Origin: Maricaulis sp.
GTDB lineage: Bacteria > Pseudomonadota > Alphaproteobacteria > Caulobacterales > Maricaulaceae
Reading direction: 5' to 3'
Assembly: GCF_017642925.1 (NCBI RefSeq)
Contig: NZ_JAEPOL010000020.1
Coordinates: forward strand, 1 to 64,000
Length of the DNA stretch: 64,000 nucleotides
Both the position numbers and the translations under genes were made by a program. The stretch's first letter is position 1. The number at the start of each line of letters is the position of its first letter. The notes beneath the pieces are model-generated. The model was not told the origin of the DNA and searched no databases. It saw nothing but the letters and a program-made list of their open reading frames with translations. Positions 9,852 to 18,354 of the stretch are shown one piece after another.

Positions 9852-10262
9852 ATGTTCGGAACGATCGCCAAGATTTTCGTGTGGTGGAAAGACGCCACGC
9901 CGGGAACTTTCCTGACGCTGGCCATGCGCGGCGCCAGGAAGGTCGGCGAGGATGAATACGGCAATCGCTATTTCGAGGAGCGCGGCGTGACCGGCCCCGA
10001 CGGCAACAAGCGCCGCTGGGTGGTCTACAAGGGCTATGCCGACGCGTCGCGCGTGCCGTCCGACTGGCATGGCTGGCTGCATCACACCTTCGAGACGCCG
10101 CCCAGCGAAGAACCGCTGCGCCGTCAGCCCTGGGAAAAGGACCACCATCCCAATCTCACGGGCACGGTCTATGCCTATCGCCCGTCGGGCAGCCTGCTGA
10201 CGCCGCAGGGCCGTCAGTCTGCCACCGCCGATTACGAAGCCTGGTCGCCCGACGAAGCCTGA
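9852..10262 (+). CDS. NADH:ubiquinone oxidoreductase NDUFA12-type accessory subunit
   Basis: A 136-residue protein matching the NDUFA12/B17.2 family, a supernumerary complex I subunit shared by mitochondria and alphaproteobacteria. Visible hallmarks are GTFLTLAMRG, the VGEDEYGNRYFE segment, RRWVVYKG, the P-SDWHGWLHHT core and a C-terminal part rich in aromatic and basic residues (HHPNLTGT, then YRP and a DYE-W ending). It probably binds peripherally to the complex I membrane/matrix-arm junction on the cytoplasmic side. In many alphaproteobacteria it sits next to a DUF2155 gene and aat/acc genes, as here, so the order is syntenic rather than functional. Confidence 0.93.
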   Translation: MFGTIAKIFVWWKDATPGTFLTLAMRGARKVGEDEYGNRYFEERGVTGPDGNKRRWVVYKGYADASRVPSDWHGWLHHTFETPPSEEPLRRQPWEKDHHPNLTGTVYAYRPSGSLLTPQGRQSATADYEAWSPDEA

Positions 10263-10341
10263 GTTTTCCGCGGAGAGACGGCGCGGTCCTGCCTCAGCTC
10301 CGTCTCGACACGGTCATAATTGTCAGGGCAGAGTACGCGTC

Positions 10342-10791
10342 ATGAAAACCGTCTTCACCGCCTGTCTCCTTTCCCTGGGTCTTGCCGCCGGCGCGCTGGC
10401 GCAGGACAACGATCCTATCGGCGACATGCTGCGGGGCGATGACCCCGATGCACGCGACGGCGAGGAATTGTCGAGCGAACCGGGCAGCATCGTCGTGCTG
10501 CGCGGTCTGGACAAGGTCACTGCCCGGACCCGCGATTTCGAGATCGCGATCGGCGAGACCGTGAATTTCGGCGCCCTGGCCATCACGCCGCGCTATTGCC
10601 GCCGCCGTCCGCCCGAAGAGACCCCGGAAACCTATGCCTTCCTGGAAATCCGAGACCGCCGCACCGACGGTTTCGGGGTTGATACGGATGGCGAGGAGAT
10701 TTTCTCGGGCTGGATGTTTGCCTCGCGTCCGGCGCAGAACCCGCTGGAACACGCCGTCTACGACGTCTGGGTGATCGACTGCAGGGCCTGA
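10342..10791 (+). CDS. DUF2155 exported protein
   Basis: A 149-residue protein with a signal peptide ([17 protein letters not shown], cut near A-L-A-Q). The DUF2155 domain covers most of the rest: [27 protein letters not shown], then a C-terminal FSGWMFAS and [11 protein letters not shown]. The two conserved cysteines (in R-Y-C and I-D-C) could pair in the periplasm. The biochemical role of DUF2155 is unknown. It follows the NDUFA12 gene on the same strand by about 80 bp. Its last 34 bases overlap the 3' end of the convergent aat gene. Confidence 0.9.
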   Translation: MKTVFTACLLSLGLAAGALAQDNDPIGDMLRGDDPDARDGEELSSEPGSIVVLRGLDKVTARTRDFEIAIGETVNFGALAITPRYCRRRPPEETPETYAFLEIRDRRTDGFGVDTDGEEIFSGWMFASRPAQNPLEHAVYDVWVIDCRA

Positions 10792-11408
10792 GCCCCGCTC
10801 ATCCCCTCGGGCACGGGTGGAAATCCCGTCTTTATCTTCAGGGCATCGGCCAGGCGCAGATGATACATCGCGCGCGGTATGGTGATCGCGCCGAAGCGTT
10901 CCAGATGTTCTGTGGTGAATTGGGTATCCAGCAGGATGAAGCCGCCGGCCTTCAGCTGGGCGATGAGATGGACCAGCGCCACCTTGGACGCGTCAGTGCG
11001 CCGCGAGAACATGCTCTCGCCGAAAAAGGCCCCGCCCAGCGAAACCCCGTACAGACCGCCGACCAGTTCACCGTCCTGCCAGCTCTCGACGCTGTGGGCG
11101 AAACCCAGCTGGAAAAGTTCGCGATAGAGGCTGAGAATACCGTCATTGATCCAGGTTTCCTCACGGCCCGGCGCCGGTTCGGCGCACCCGGCCACCACGG
11201 CCTCGAAGGCAGTGTCAAAACGGATGTCGAACGCGTCCTGGCGGACCGCCTTGCGCAGGGTGCGCGGAATGTGGAACCCCTCCAGCGGCAGCACGCCCCG
11301 CTCGTCCGGGTCGAGCAGGTAGATCCGCGGATCGTCGCGTCCCTCGGCCATGGGAAACACGCCGCGGGCATAGCATTCGATCAGGTCTTCTGCGCCGAAA
11401 CCGCGCAT
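10758..11408 (-). CDS. aat: Leucyl/phenylalanyl-tRNA--protein transferase
   Basis: Transfers Leu or Phe from tRNA to proteins with N-terminal Arg or Lys, creating N-degrons that ClpS delivers to ClpAP; clpS and clpA are at 35947-38587. The 216-residue protein has the family core: YARGVFPM, the [13 protein letters not shown] segment, [31 protein letters not shown], the conserved D-ASK-ALVHL and [14 protein letters not shown] at 11408 follows a GGGAG and is preferred to an in-frame TTG at 11438. The 3' end overlaps the convergent DUF2155 gene by 34 bp. Confidence 0.95.
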   Translation of the reverse strand: MRGFGAEDLIECYARGVFPMAEGRDDPRIYLLDPDERGVLPLEGFHIPRTLRKAVRQDAFDIRFDTAFEAVVAGCAEPAPGREETWINDGILSLYRELFQLGFAHSVESWQDGELVGGLYGVSLGGAFFGESMFSRRTDASKVALVHLIAQLKAGGFILLDTQFTTEHLERFGAITIPRAMYHLRLADALKIKTGFPPVPEGMSGAQALQSITQTS

Positions 11409-11492
11409 CGGGCTACCGCTCCCAACGCGTGACCGCAAACACAGGAACGGTCACGCAATCGCTCAAGATGCGGGACCGCGGGGTCCCGGCGG

Positions 11493-12839
11493 CTAGCCGT
11501 TACGCTTGGCCAGCCATTCCTCAAGCCAGCGGATGTGGTAGTCCCCGTTCACGAAATCCGGTTCCTCGAGCAGGTCGAGGAAGATCGGGATCGTCGTCTC
11601 CACTCCGCCGACCACCATTTCTTCCAGCGCACGGCGCAGGCGCAACAGGGTCTCCGTGCGCGTACGGCCGTGAACGATCAGCTTGCCGATCAGGCTGTCA
11701 TAATAAGGCGGAATGGAATAGCCCGCATACAGGGCGGAATCGAGGCGGACGCCGAGGCCGCCCGGCGCGTGGAAATCGGTCACCGTGCCCGGCGAGGGCG
11801 CGAAGGTCCGGGGGTTCTCCGCATTGATGCGGCATTCGATCGCCCAGCCTTCGAAGGTGATATCGTCCTGGGTGATGCCCAGCGGGGCACCGTCGGCGAC
11901 GCGGATCTGCTCGCGCACCAGGTCGATGCCGGTGATCATCTCGGTGACCGGGTGTTCGACTTGCAGGCGGGTATTCATTTCGATGAAGTAGAACTCGCCG
12001 TTTTCCCACAGGAATTCGATCGTGCCGACGCCGCGATAGCCGATGGCCTCGATGGCCTTGCGAACCGTCTCGCCGATCTTGGCGCGCTCTTCGGGGCTCA
12101 GAGCAGGCGAGGGGGCCTCCTCGAGGATTTTCTGGTGGCGGCGCTGCAGCGAACAGTCACGCTCGCCCAGATGGACGACATTGCCGTGCATGTCGGCAAG
12201 CACCTGGATTTCGATATGGCGCGGCTGGCCGAGATATTTTTCCAGATAGACCGTGCCGTCGCCAAAGGCGGCCGAAGCTTCCGCCGAGGCAGTCTCCATG
12301 GCTTCCTTCAGCTTGTCGGCGCTCTCGGCGACCTTCATGCCGCGGCCACCGCCGCCGGATGCGGCCTTGATCAGCACCGGATAGCCGATCTCCGCGGCAA
12401 TCGGCTGGGCTTCTTCATAGGTCGCCACGCCGCCTTCCGAACCGGGGACCACCGGAATACCGGCTTCCATCACGGCCTTCTTGGCGGTGATCTTGTCGCC
12501 CATCATGCGGATGTGTTCGGCCGTCGGGCCAATGAAGGCCAGGCCATGCGCCTCGACGATCTCGGCGAAGCGGGCGTTCTCCGACAGGAAGCCGTAGCCC
12601 GGGTGGATCGCCTGGGCGCCCGTCACTTCGGCTGCCGTGATGATGGCGGGAATGTTGAGATAGGACTTGCCGGCCGGCGGCGGGCCGATGCACACGCTCT
12701 CGTCCGCCAGGCGGACATGCATGGCATTGGCGTCGGCCTCGGAGTGGACGGCCACCGTGCGGATGCCCATTTCGCGGCAGGCGCGATGGACACGAAGGGC
12801 AATCTCGCCGCGATTGGCGATCAGGATCTTTTCGAACAT
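11493..12839 (-). CDS. accC: Acetyl-CoA carboxylase, biotin carboxylase subunit
   Basis: ATP-dependent carboxylation of biotin on AccB, the first half-reaction of malonyl-CoA synthesis. The 448-residue length is standard. Visible are the N-terminal MFEKILIANRGEIALR, the ATP-grasp glycine loop KAASGGGGRGMK, the ERDCSLQRRHQK and EEAPSP segments, the catalytic EMNTRLQVEHPVTE, and the C-terminal ECRINAE. It lies 25 bp downstream of accB in the same operon, as in most bacteria. Nothing is unusual. Confidence 0.98.
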   Translation of the reverse strand: MFEKILIANRGEIALRVHRACREMGIRTVAVHSEADANAMHVRLADESVCIGPPPAGKSYLNIPAIITAAEVTGAQAIHPGYGFLSENARFAEIVEAHGLAFIGPTAEHIRMMGDKITAKKAVMEAGIPVVPGSEGGVATYEEAQPIAAEIGYPVLIKAASGGGGRGMKVAESADKLKEAMETASAEASAAFGDGTVYLEKYLGQPRHIEIQVLADMHGNVVHLGERDCSLQRRHQKILEEAPSPALSPEERAKIGETVRKAIEAIGYRGVGTIEFLWENGEFYFIEMNTRLQVEHPVTEMITGIDLVREQIRVADGAPLGITQDDITFEGWAIECRINAENPRTFAPSPGTVTDFHAPGGLGVRLDSALYAGYSIPPYYDSLIGKLIVHGRTRTETLLRLRRALEEMVVGGVETTIPIFLDLLEEPDFVNGDYHIRWLEEWLAKRNG

Positions 12840-12864
12840 GTCGGCTCTCGCGTCGGCTTGGGCG

Positions 12865-13347
12865 TCAGGAGAGGACGAAGAGAGCTTCGCCGTATTCCAC
12901 CGGCTGCCCGTCCTCGACCAGGATATCCGTGATCGTACCGGCCTTCTCGGCGGTGATCGGGTTGAAGGTCTTCATCGCTTCGACCAGCAGGATGGTGTCA
13001 CCCTGTTTCACCTGGTCGCCGACGCGCACGAACAGGGCGGCGTCCGGATTGGGCTTCAGATAGACCGTGCCGACCATCGGCGATTTCACCGTGCCGGGCT
13101 TTTCAGCAGCTTCGGCTGCAGCTGGAGCCGCGCCGGGGGCAGCAGCCACCGGTGTCGGAGCTGGCGCAGCGGCCGGGACGGAGACGGTCTGCACGGCCGG
13201 CGCAGCGGTCAGCTGACGGGCAATCCGCAGACGCAGATCGTCATGCTCGACTTCGATCTCGGACAGTTCCGTCTCGCGCAGGATATCCGCGAGTTCGCGG
13301 ACCAGCTGGGGGTCGATCGGGGAGCGGGAACGGGAATCAGAACTCAT
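12865..13347 (-). CDS. accB: Acetyl-CoA carboxylase biotin carboxyl carrier protein
   Basis: The 160-residue carrier whose biotinylated lysine is loaded by AccC. It has an N-terminal helical segment (VRELADILRETELSEIE), an Ala/Pro-rich flexible linker (about residues 58-85) and a C-terminal biotinyl domain (SPMVGTVY...) containing VEAMKTFNPI. The biotin site reads AMKT rather than the commoner AMKM, a tolerated variant. The start at 13347 gives the usual short N-terminus; its ribosome-binding site is weak. Upstream, aroQ ends only 23 bp away on the same strand, so aroQ-accB-accC form one likely operon. Confidence 0.97.
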   Translation of the reverse strand: MSSDSRSRSPIDPQLVRELADILRETELSEIEVEHDDLRLRIARQLTAAPAVQTVSVPAAAPAPTPVAAAPGAAPAAAEAAEKPGTVKSPMVGTVYLKPNPDAALFVRVGDQVKQGDTILLVEAMKTFNPITAEKAGTITDILVEDGQPVEYGEALFVLS

Positions 13348-13370
13348 GATGATCAGGCCTTTGGTTCCGT

Positions 13371-13814
13371 CTATTGCGTTTCGAGGCATCCGGCGGCGGC
13401 AGTGATACCGAGCAGGTAGCTGTTCAGCCCCAGACCGGTAATCGAGCCCCGCGCGGCGGATGCGATGTAGGAGTGGTGTCGGAAAGCTTCGCGTGCCGCT
13501 GTCTGACTCAAATGAACTTCGATGACCGGAGGTTCTATAGCGCGAACGGCGTCATGCAAAGCGACCGATGTATGCGTATAGGCACCCGGGTTGAAGACAA
13601 CTGCAGACGCGTTGACGTTTGCGTCATGCAGCCAGTCGATCAGTTCGCCTTCATGGTTGGACTGGCGAAACACGATGGAAATCCCCAGATCACGGGCGTG
13701 GGCGGTGCAGGCCTGTTCGATGTCGGCGAGCGACATGGAACCGTAGACCTCGGGCTCGCGGGTGCCGAGAAGATTGAGATTCGGTCCGTTGAGGATGTGA
13801 ATGGGTTTGCTCAT
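13371..13814 (-). CDS. aroQ: Type II 3-dehydroquinate dehydratase
   Basis: Shikimate-pathway enzyme that converts 3-dehydroquinate to 3-dehydroshikimate; type II enzymes form dodecamers in the cytoplasm. The 147-residue protein shows ILNGPNLNLLGTREPEVYG (lid with catalytic Arg/Tyr), RQSNHEGELIDWLHDA, FNPGAYTHTSVAL and EVHLSQ with the catalytic His. The last motif usually ends in Asn rather than Gln. It is the first gene of the aroQ-accB-accC operon, an arrangement common in alphaproteobacteria, and diverges from thiS across 34 bp. Confidence 0.97.
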   Translation of the reverse strand: MSKPIHILNGPNLNLLGTREPEVYGSMSLADIEQACTAHARDLGISIVFRQSNHEGELIDWLHDANVNASAVVFNPGAYTHTSVALHDAVRAIEPPVIEVHLSQTAAREAFRHHSYIASAARGSITGLGLNSYLLGITAAAGCLETQ

Positions 13815-13848
13815 GGCCTTGCCTTGAAGCCTCAAGGAGAATTACGAG

Positions 13849-14091
13849 GTGAGTGACGTCAGGACTCACGAAAGGTCAAGCGAAGCCGTGCTGCAGCTAA
13901 CAGTCAATGGCGAAAGCCGGTCGATTGCCGATGGCGCCCGTGTGGCGGACCTGGTGAGCGACCTGAATCTGGACGGACGGAAGATCGCCGTGGAGCGGAA
14001 TCTGGAGATTGTTCCGCGATCGCAATACGCCGGAACGGCGCTGCAGGACGGCGACCGGATCGAGATTGTCGCATTTGTTGGAGGTGGATGA
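13849..14091 (+). CDS. thiS: Sulfur carrier protein ThiS
   Basis: A small ubiquitin-like carrier that delivers sulfur as a C-terminal thiocarboxylate for thiazole synthesis in thiamine biosynthesis. The 80-residue product ends FVGGG, with the required terminal Gly-Gly. The core [20 protein letters not shown] and the [13 protein letters not shown] segment are typical. The start is GTG at 13849, placed behind an AAGGAG. It has about 14 extra N-terminal residues compared with a usual ThiS. The stop is followed after one base by thiG, so the two are translationally coupled. No TPP-riboswitch-like leader fits in the 34 bp before it. Confidence 0.93.
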   Translation: MSDVRTHERSSEAVLQLTVNGESRSIADGARVADLVSDLNLDGRKIAVERNLEIVPRSQYAGTALQDGDRIEIVAFVGGG

Positions 14092-14092
14092 G

Positions 14093-14893
14093 ATGGATGA
14101 TGCCGTAACCCCGAACGTCGCGGAGGACACGCCGCTGGTGGTCGCCGGCCGCACCTTCACCTCCCGCCTCATCATCGGTACGGGCAAATATGCGACCTAC
14201 GCCCAGAATGCCGAGGCGCTGAAGGCGTCCGGCGCCGAGATGATCACGGTCGCCGTGCGCCGGGTGAACCTGTCCAATCCGGACGAGCCGCGCCTGGTCG
14301 ATTTCATCTCGCCCGAGGATTACACCTATCTGCCCAATACGGCCGGCTGCTTTACCGGCGAGGACGCGATCCGCACGCTGCGCCTGGCGCGCGAGGCGGG
14401 CGGCTGGAATCTGGTGAAGCTGGAAGTCCTGTCCGATCCCAAACACCTCTACCCCGACATGGCCGAGACGCTGCGCGCGGCGGAGATGCTGATCAAGGAC
14501 GGGTTCGAGGTGATGGTCTACTGCTCCGACGATCCGGTCTACGCCAGGAAGCTGGAAGAGATCGGCTGCTGTGCGATCATGCCGCTGGGCGCGCCGATCG
14601 GTTCGGGCCTGGGTATCCAGAACCCCGTCAATATCCGCCTCATCGTCGAACAGACCAAAGTGCCGGTGATCGTCGATGCCGGTGTCGGTACGGCGTCCGA
14701 TGCCGCCGTGGCGATGGAGCTGGGCTGTGACGGTGTGCTGATGAACACGGCGATTGCCGAGGCGAAGGATCCGGTCCGGATGGCCCGTGCGATGCGTCAT
14801 GCCGTGATTGCCGGCCGCGAGGCCTATCTGGCCGGCCGCATGCCGAAGAAGCGCTATGCCGATCCGTCCAGTCCGCTTTCCGGTCTGATCTGA
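14093..14893 (+). CDS. thiG: Thiazole synthase
   Basis: Forms the thiazole phosphate ring of thiamine from 1-deoxyxylulose 5-phosphate, dehydroglycine/iminoglycine and ThiS thiocarboxylate. The 266-residue TIM-barrel has the family motifs [36 protein letters not shown] (with the catalytic lysine), [23 protein letters not shown] and [18 protein letters not shown] precedes the ATG within the end of thiS. No thiE, thiO/thiH or thiC lies in the window. Confidence 0.97.
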   Translation: MDDAVTPNVAEDTPLVVAGRTFTSRLIIGTGKYATYAQNAEALKASGAEMITVAVRRVNLSNPDEPRLVDFISPEDYTYLPNTAGCFTGEDAIRTLRLAREAGGWNLVKLEVLSDPKHLYPDMAETLRAAEMLIKDGFEVMVYCSDDPVYARKLEEIGCCAIMPLGAPIGSGLGIQNPVNIRLIVEQTKVPVIVDAGVGTASDAAVAMELGCDGVLMNTAIAEAKDPVRMARAMRHAVIAGREAYLAGRMPKKRYADPSSPLSGLI

Positions 14894-14912
14894 TTCATTT
14901 CGCTCTTGCGAT

Positions 14913-14927
14913 GTTCCGTTTTTGTTC
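14913..14927 (+). promoter_or_regulatory. Candidate LexA box upstream of the VOC gene
   Basis: The sequence GTTC CGTTTTT GTTC is an exact match to the alphaproteobacterial LexA operator GTTC-N7-GTTC. It ends 30 bp before the ATG at 14958, a normal operator position. The only gene it can serve is the VOC protein, since thiG ends at 14893 on the same strand. Confidence 0.6.
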
Positions 14928-14957
14928 TATTCTGATTTCCCAACAGGGAGAACCGGG

Positions 14958-15374
14958 ATGGAACAGCGTATCTCGCTTATCACCCTCGGCGTTGCCGATA
15001 CCGCGCGCTCGCGGGCTTTCTACGAAGCGCTGGGCTGGAAGGCGGCCTTCGAGAATGAGGAAGTCGTCTTCTTCCAGCTGAACGGCATCGTGCTGGGCCT
15101 GTTCCGGCGCGACAGTTTCGATCTCGACATGAAACGCGACAATGACGGCACGGGCCGGATCGCGCTCGCCTACAATGTCCGCGACCGGTCCGAGGTCGAC
15201 CCGGCGCTCGACCGGGCGGTGGCCGCCGGAGGCAGCGTGCTGAAGCGGGCCGAGGAGACCCCCTGGGGCGGATATTCCGGCTATTTCGCCGATCCGGATG
15301 GGCACGCCTGGGAAGTCGCGCACAATCCGGCCTGGACAATCACCGCGGCCGGCCATGTCGAGATGCGCGTCTGA
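14958..15374 (+). CDS. VOC (glyoxalase/bleomycin-resistance fold) protein
   Basis: A 138-residue vicinal-oxygen-chelate protein with two beta-alpha-beta-beta-beta modules: ISLITLGVADTARSRAFYEA-LGW and, in the second half, YFADPDGHAWEVAHNP. The metal-binding positions typical of these enzymes are partly present (E in W-E-V-A), but the substrate cannot be told from sequence. Members include dioxygenases, glyoxalases, epimerases and drug-binding proteins. The likely LexA box just upstream suggests induction by DNA damage, which would fit detoxification or sequestration of a genotoxic compound; that is inference. Confidence 0.85.
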   Translation: MEQRISLITLGVADTARSRAFYEALGWKAAFENEEVVFFQLNGIVLGLFRRDSFDLDMKRDNDGTGRIALAYNVRDRSEVDPALDRAVAAGGSVLKRAEETPWGGYSGYFADPDGHAWEVAHNPAWTITAAGHVEMRV

Positions 15375-15440
15375 CCGCTTGTCCGGCTCGCGATGGCGGG
15401 CATCAGTTCAGGAGGACGGAACCGGCAAGCCCTGCGGTTC

Positions 15441-15926
15441 TCACCTGCGTTCATTGCAGGGGATCATCCGGTCGCCACGCCGGGGCTCGTCGATCCGGCG
15501 GCGCTCTCCCGTCGCATCGTCGATAAAAAGCCGGTGGTTATAGGTGCGCAGGGCGGTCGTCGGTCCCGGGCCGCCGCGGATCGCAAGACGCATCTCCTGG
15601 CGTCCGGTCTCGCCGCTGCCGTCCGGTGCCGGGCCGTGCAGGATCCACAGCATGTCGGTCCAGATCCCGCTGCCGGACGTCAGCCCGTTGGAGTAAAGAC
15701 CACGGCGCTCGTCCAGGCGCAGATATCCGGCAATCTCGCCCTGGCTGTAGATCGTGATCCGGTCGCCGGCGATGTCCCAGACATCCGTGCGGTCCTTGCA
15801 GCCCGTCCCGTTGCCCCAGCCCCAATCGCCATCCTGCTGCACGTATTCGCGCAGCTCTCCCGGCATCTTGCCGCAGGCGGCCGGCAGGATGGCAAGACAG
15901 GCCATGGGGATAAGAGCGTACCGCAT
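15441..15926 (-). CDS. Small exported hypothetical protein
   Basis: A 161-residue protein of no recognised family. The N-terminus MRYALIPMACLAILPAACGK is a signal peptide; PAAC could act as a poor lipobox, making it a lipoprotein, although Pro at -3 is unusual. The mature part is compact with aromatic residues (DGDWGWGNG, WTDMLWILHG), a central ITIYSQGEIAGYLRL and a second cysteine pair (TGCKDR, IPCNER). ATG at 15926 is chosen because it opens the signal sequence. It stands alone between a VOC gene and a DsbA-like gene. Function unknown. Confidence 0.6.
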   Translation of the reverse strand: MRYALIPMACLAILPAACGKMPGELREYVQQDGDWGWGNGTGCKDRTDVWDIAGDRITIYSQGEIAGYLRLDERRGLYSNGLTSGSGIWTDMLWILHGPAPDGSGETGRQEMRLAIRGGPGPTTALRTYNHRLFIDDATGERRRIDEPRRGDRMIPCNERR

Positions 15927-16019
15927 CGCGTCTCCGGGTCCGGTTCCGCCATTGTCTAGCTGAACCGGACCGGACGCGGGCATCCCCTGTTCCGGGGACG
16001 CGAAGGCAGCGTGCAGGGG

Positions 16020-16763
16020 CTACCCGGCGAGCGCCCGCTGCAGGGCTTCGTCGAGCGCGAGTTCGTTGGCGCCGGATACGATCGTGCCGTCGACGATGAA
16101 GAAGGGCGTGCCCGTCACGCCCAGCACTTGGCCGAGCGAGCGCACCTGGCTGATGTGTTCCATGATGGCCGGGCTTTCCATCGCCTCGCGCATGCGCTCG
16201 ACATCCACACCCGACACGCGGGCGAGCTGGTTGATCCGCTCGCTGGGCAGCGGCCCGGAGGAGGACACCATCGCATTGTGGAAGGCCTCGTAGATGTCCG
16301 TCCCCTGTTGCAGGGCCGCGATCGCCGCGCGCGACGCCTCCAGCGAATCCTCGCCCAGGATCGGGTATTCCTTGATGATGAACTGGATGCGGTCGCCATG
16401 CTCTTCGCGCACGTCCTCGACCCAGTCATTGGCGACCCGGCAGTAGGAGCATTTGTAGTCCATGAATTCGACGATCACGATCTCCGCGTCTTCCGGGCCG
16501 AGGCGCGGGTCGCGCGGGTCGTTGTAGATGGCCTCGGACTGGGCTTCGACGGCGTCATAGGCGGCCTGCATCTCGCGGGCGCGGGCCCGGCGCTGCAGCT
16601 CGATCAGGGCCTCTTCGATGATTTCCGGGTTCTCGAGAATGTAGTCACGCACGATGTCGCGCACTTCCTCGCGCTGCGTGTCGGACAGTTGGGCGCTGGC
16701 ATCGCCTTGCTGGCAACCCATCAGGAGAATGGCGGCGGCGAAAATTCCCGCGAAACGTGTCAT
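16020..16763 (-). CDS. DsbA-family thiol-disulfide oxidoreductase lipoprotein
   Basis: A 247-residue protein with an N-terminal lipobox (AAILLMGC, Cys about 17), so it is probably membrane-anchored and facing the periplasm. An N-terminal helical segment (about 30-85, ILENPEIIEEALIELQRR) precedes a thioredoxin/DsbA domain: VEFMDYKCSYC contains the CxxC active site CSYC, and GTPFFIVDG carries the cis-proline. This layout matches the DsbA/BdbD (Com1-like) group in alphaproteobacteria. The start at 16763 is chosen for the lipobox; further upstream starts would bury it. It diverges from mntP. Confidence 0.88.
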   Translation of the reverse strand: MTRFAGIFAAAILLMGCQQGDASAQLSDTQREEVRDIVRDYILENPEIIEEALIELQRRARAREMQAAYDAVEAQSEAIYNDPRDPRLGPEDAEIVIVEFMDYKCSYCRVANDWVEDVREEHGDRIQFIIKEYPILGEDSLEASRAAIAALQQGTDIYEAFHNAMVSSSGPLPSERINQLARVSGVDVERMREAMESPAIMEHISQVRSLGQVLGVTGTPFFIVDGTIVSGANELALDEALQRALAG

Positions 16764-16907
16764 GATCGGACCCCTTGAAACCGGTAGCGCCGCACATCTA
16801 GCCGGTCTTGCCCCGCACTGCGAGGTTTTCCGGTGTAAAATCATCGTGTGAGGCTTCGAAGCGCACCGACCGCTTGCGGGTCTGCACCGTCGCGCCTATG
16901 CGAGGGC

Positions 16908-17483
16908 ATGATCTCGGTTCTCACACTCCCGCTCACCAGTCTTTCCCTGTCGACCGACGCGTTTGCCGCTGCGCTCGCCCGGGGCGCTTCCGATCCGGCC
17001 GCGCGAACCCTGCGCGCCATGAGGGTGGGGGCGGTGTTCGGTCTCGCCGAGGGGCTGATGTGCCTGGCCGGCTGGCTGCTGGCACGCGTGGCCGCGCACT
17101 GGATAACCGCCGTCGACCACTGGATCGCCCTGATCTTGCTGGCAGCGATCGGCGGAATGATGATCCGAAATGGACTGGGGGGTGCGGACGAGGACGTAGC
17201 GGATGAACCGGCCGCCGCTACGTCCGGCCTTCTGGCGACGGTCGTCACGGCGCTGGGGACGAGTATCGATGCCGCCGCCGTCGGGATCGCCCTTGCTCTG
17301 GCAGGCGGTCCGGCCTGGTCAGCCCTGGCGATCGGGCTGACCTCCTTCACCATGGCCAGCCTGGGCTACCGGATCGGTCCCAAAGTCGCCGAGCGGCTGG
17401 GCGGGTTTGCCGAGATCGCCGGCGGGGCGGTGCTGATCGGGATCGGTGTCTCGATCTTCGTCAGCCACATGACAGGCGGCTAA
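16908..17483 (+). CDS. mntP: Putative manganese efflux pump MntP
   Basis: A 191-residue inner-membrane protein with six hydrophobic segments in two repeats. Each repeat carries a polar motif typical of MntP: SLSTDAFAAALARG in the first half and GTSIDAAAVGIALA in the second; the paired Asp residues are part of the metal path. GAGGG stands just before ATG at 16908. I looked for a yybP-ykoY manganese riboswitch in the leader and saw none. Its stop overlaps by 4 bp that of the convergent cupin gene. Confidence 0.9.
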   Translation: MISVLTLPLTSLSLSTDAFAAALARGASDPAARTLRAMRVGAVFGLAEGLMCLAGWLLARVAAHWITAVDHWIALILLAAIGGMMIRNGLGGADEDVADEPAAATSGLLATVVTALGTSIDAAAVGIALALAGGPAWSALAIGLTSFTMASLGYRIGPKVAERLGGFAEIAGGAVLIGIGVSIFVSHMTGG

Positions 17484-17791
17484 TCGCTGTCGATATCCTC
17501 GACGACGAGAATGCGCGCTTCGCCCAGGGGATGGGCGACATGCTCCTCGCCATCGCCGATGGCCAGCGCGTCGCCGGCTTCCAGCAACATGGATTTCTCG
17601 ACGCCGGCCTCGCGGTATTTCATCTCGACCCGGCCATCGAGCACCACGAAGACCTCGTCACCGGTATTGCGGTGCCAGCGATAAGGCTGGTCGGTCCAGT
17701 GCAGGCTGACCCCGGTGGATCCGAACAGGGCGAGGCGCTCGGCGCCCCAGGCCCGTTCGGCGGTGAAGTCCCGTGCGCGGATGCGTTTCAT
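17480..17791 (-). CDS. Small cupin-domain protein
   Basis: A 103-residue single-domain cupin. Motif 1 is seen around RWHRNTGDEVFVVLDGRVEMK, with H and E ligands, and motif 2 around GDALAIGDGEEHVAHPLGEA with the second His. Such one-domain cupins are often metal-binding enzymes or sensors of small metabolites; the substrate is not predictable. The ATG shares its A with the TGA stop of the preceding ridA-like gene (TGATG), so the two are co-translated and probably act on related metabolites. Confidence 0.85.
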   Translation of the reverse strand: MKRIRARDFTAERAWGAERLALFGSTGVSLHWTDQPYRWHRNTGDEVFVVLDGRVEMKYREAGVEKSMLLEAGDALAIGDGEEHVAHPLGEARILVVEDIDSD

Positions 17792-18252
17792 CAGGCGATC
17801 TCGAAAACCGCGTCGACCTCGACGGCGGCGCCCAGCGGCAGGACCGGGCAGGAAACGGCGGAGCGGGCGTGCCGGCCCTTGTCGCCGAACACATCGACCA
17901 TCAGGTCGGAACAGCCATTCACCACTTTGGGAATATCGGTGAAGGACGGGGCTGCGGCCACGAAACCGCCAAGACGCACGACCCGTTTCACGCGCTCCAG
18001 ATCGCCCTCGCAGGCGGCTTTCATCTGGGCGATGAGATTGATGCCGCACAGCCGCGCCGCGGCCTGTCCGGCCTCCAGATCCATGTCATCGCCCAGCGTG
18101 CCGGCGACCAGACCGTCCGGGCCGATGGAGACCTGGCCGGACAGGAAGACCTGATTGCCGGTGCGCACGAAGGGCACATAATTGGCAACCGGGGCGACCG
18201 GCTGGGGCAGGGAAATGCCGAGCTCGGCAAGACGGGCTTCGATGGCGGACAT
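17791..18252 (-). CDS. RidA/YjgF/UK114 family protein
   Basis: A 153-residue RidA-superfamily protein. RidA proper hydrolyses reactive enamine/imine intermediates from PLP enzymes; other subfamilies have diverse or unknown roles. Visible landmarks are NYVPFVRTGNQVFLSGQVS, the long helix around LCGINLIAQMKAACEGDLER, and the end ARSAVSCPVLPLGAAVEV, where the usual catalytic Arg after R-A/S reads C-P-V; the canonical motif is RSCV-AR-LP. It is longer than RidA itself (about 128) and looks like the YjgF/TIGR-type subgroup with an N-terminal AIEARLAELGI. AAGGAG precedes the start at 18252. It is followed by the cupin gene. Confidence 0.88.
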   Translation of the reverse strand: MSAIEARLAELGISLPQPVAPVANYVPFVRTGNQVFLSGQVSIGPDGLVAGTLGDDMDLEAGQAAARLCGINLIAQMKAACEGDLERVKRVVRLGGFVAAAPSFTDIPKVVNGCSDLMVDVFGDKGRHARSAVSCPVLPLGAAVEVDAVFEIA

Positions 18253-18354
18253 GGGGCGCTCCTTGGCTCGATATGCCGACAACTTAGTGATGTATCGGCC
18301 CCATGCAATCTGCCTGCTTGACTTGACGCGAACGTCATCCGGCACAGTGCGCAC

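Noticed and set aside
13815-13848. TPP riboswitch before thiS
   Set aside because: Only 34 bp separate the divergent aroQ and thiS starts and no TPP-aptamer signature is present.
16764-16907. Manganese (yybP-ykoY) riboswitch before mntP
   Set aside because: The conserved aptamer loop sequences are not visible in the 144-bp gap.
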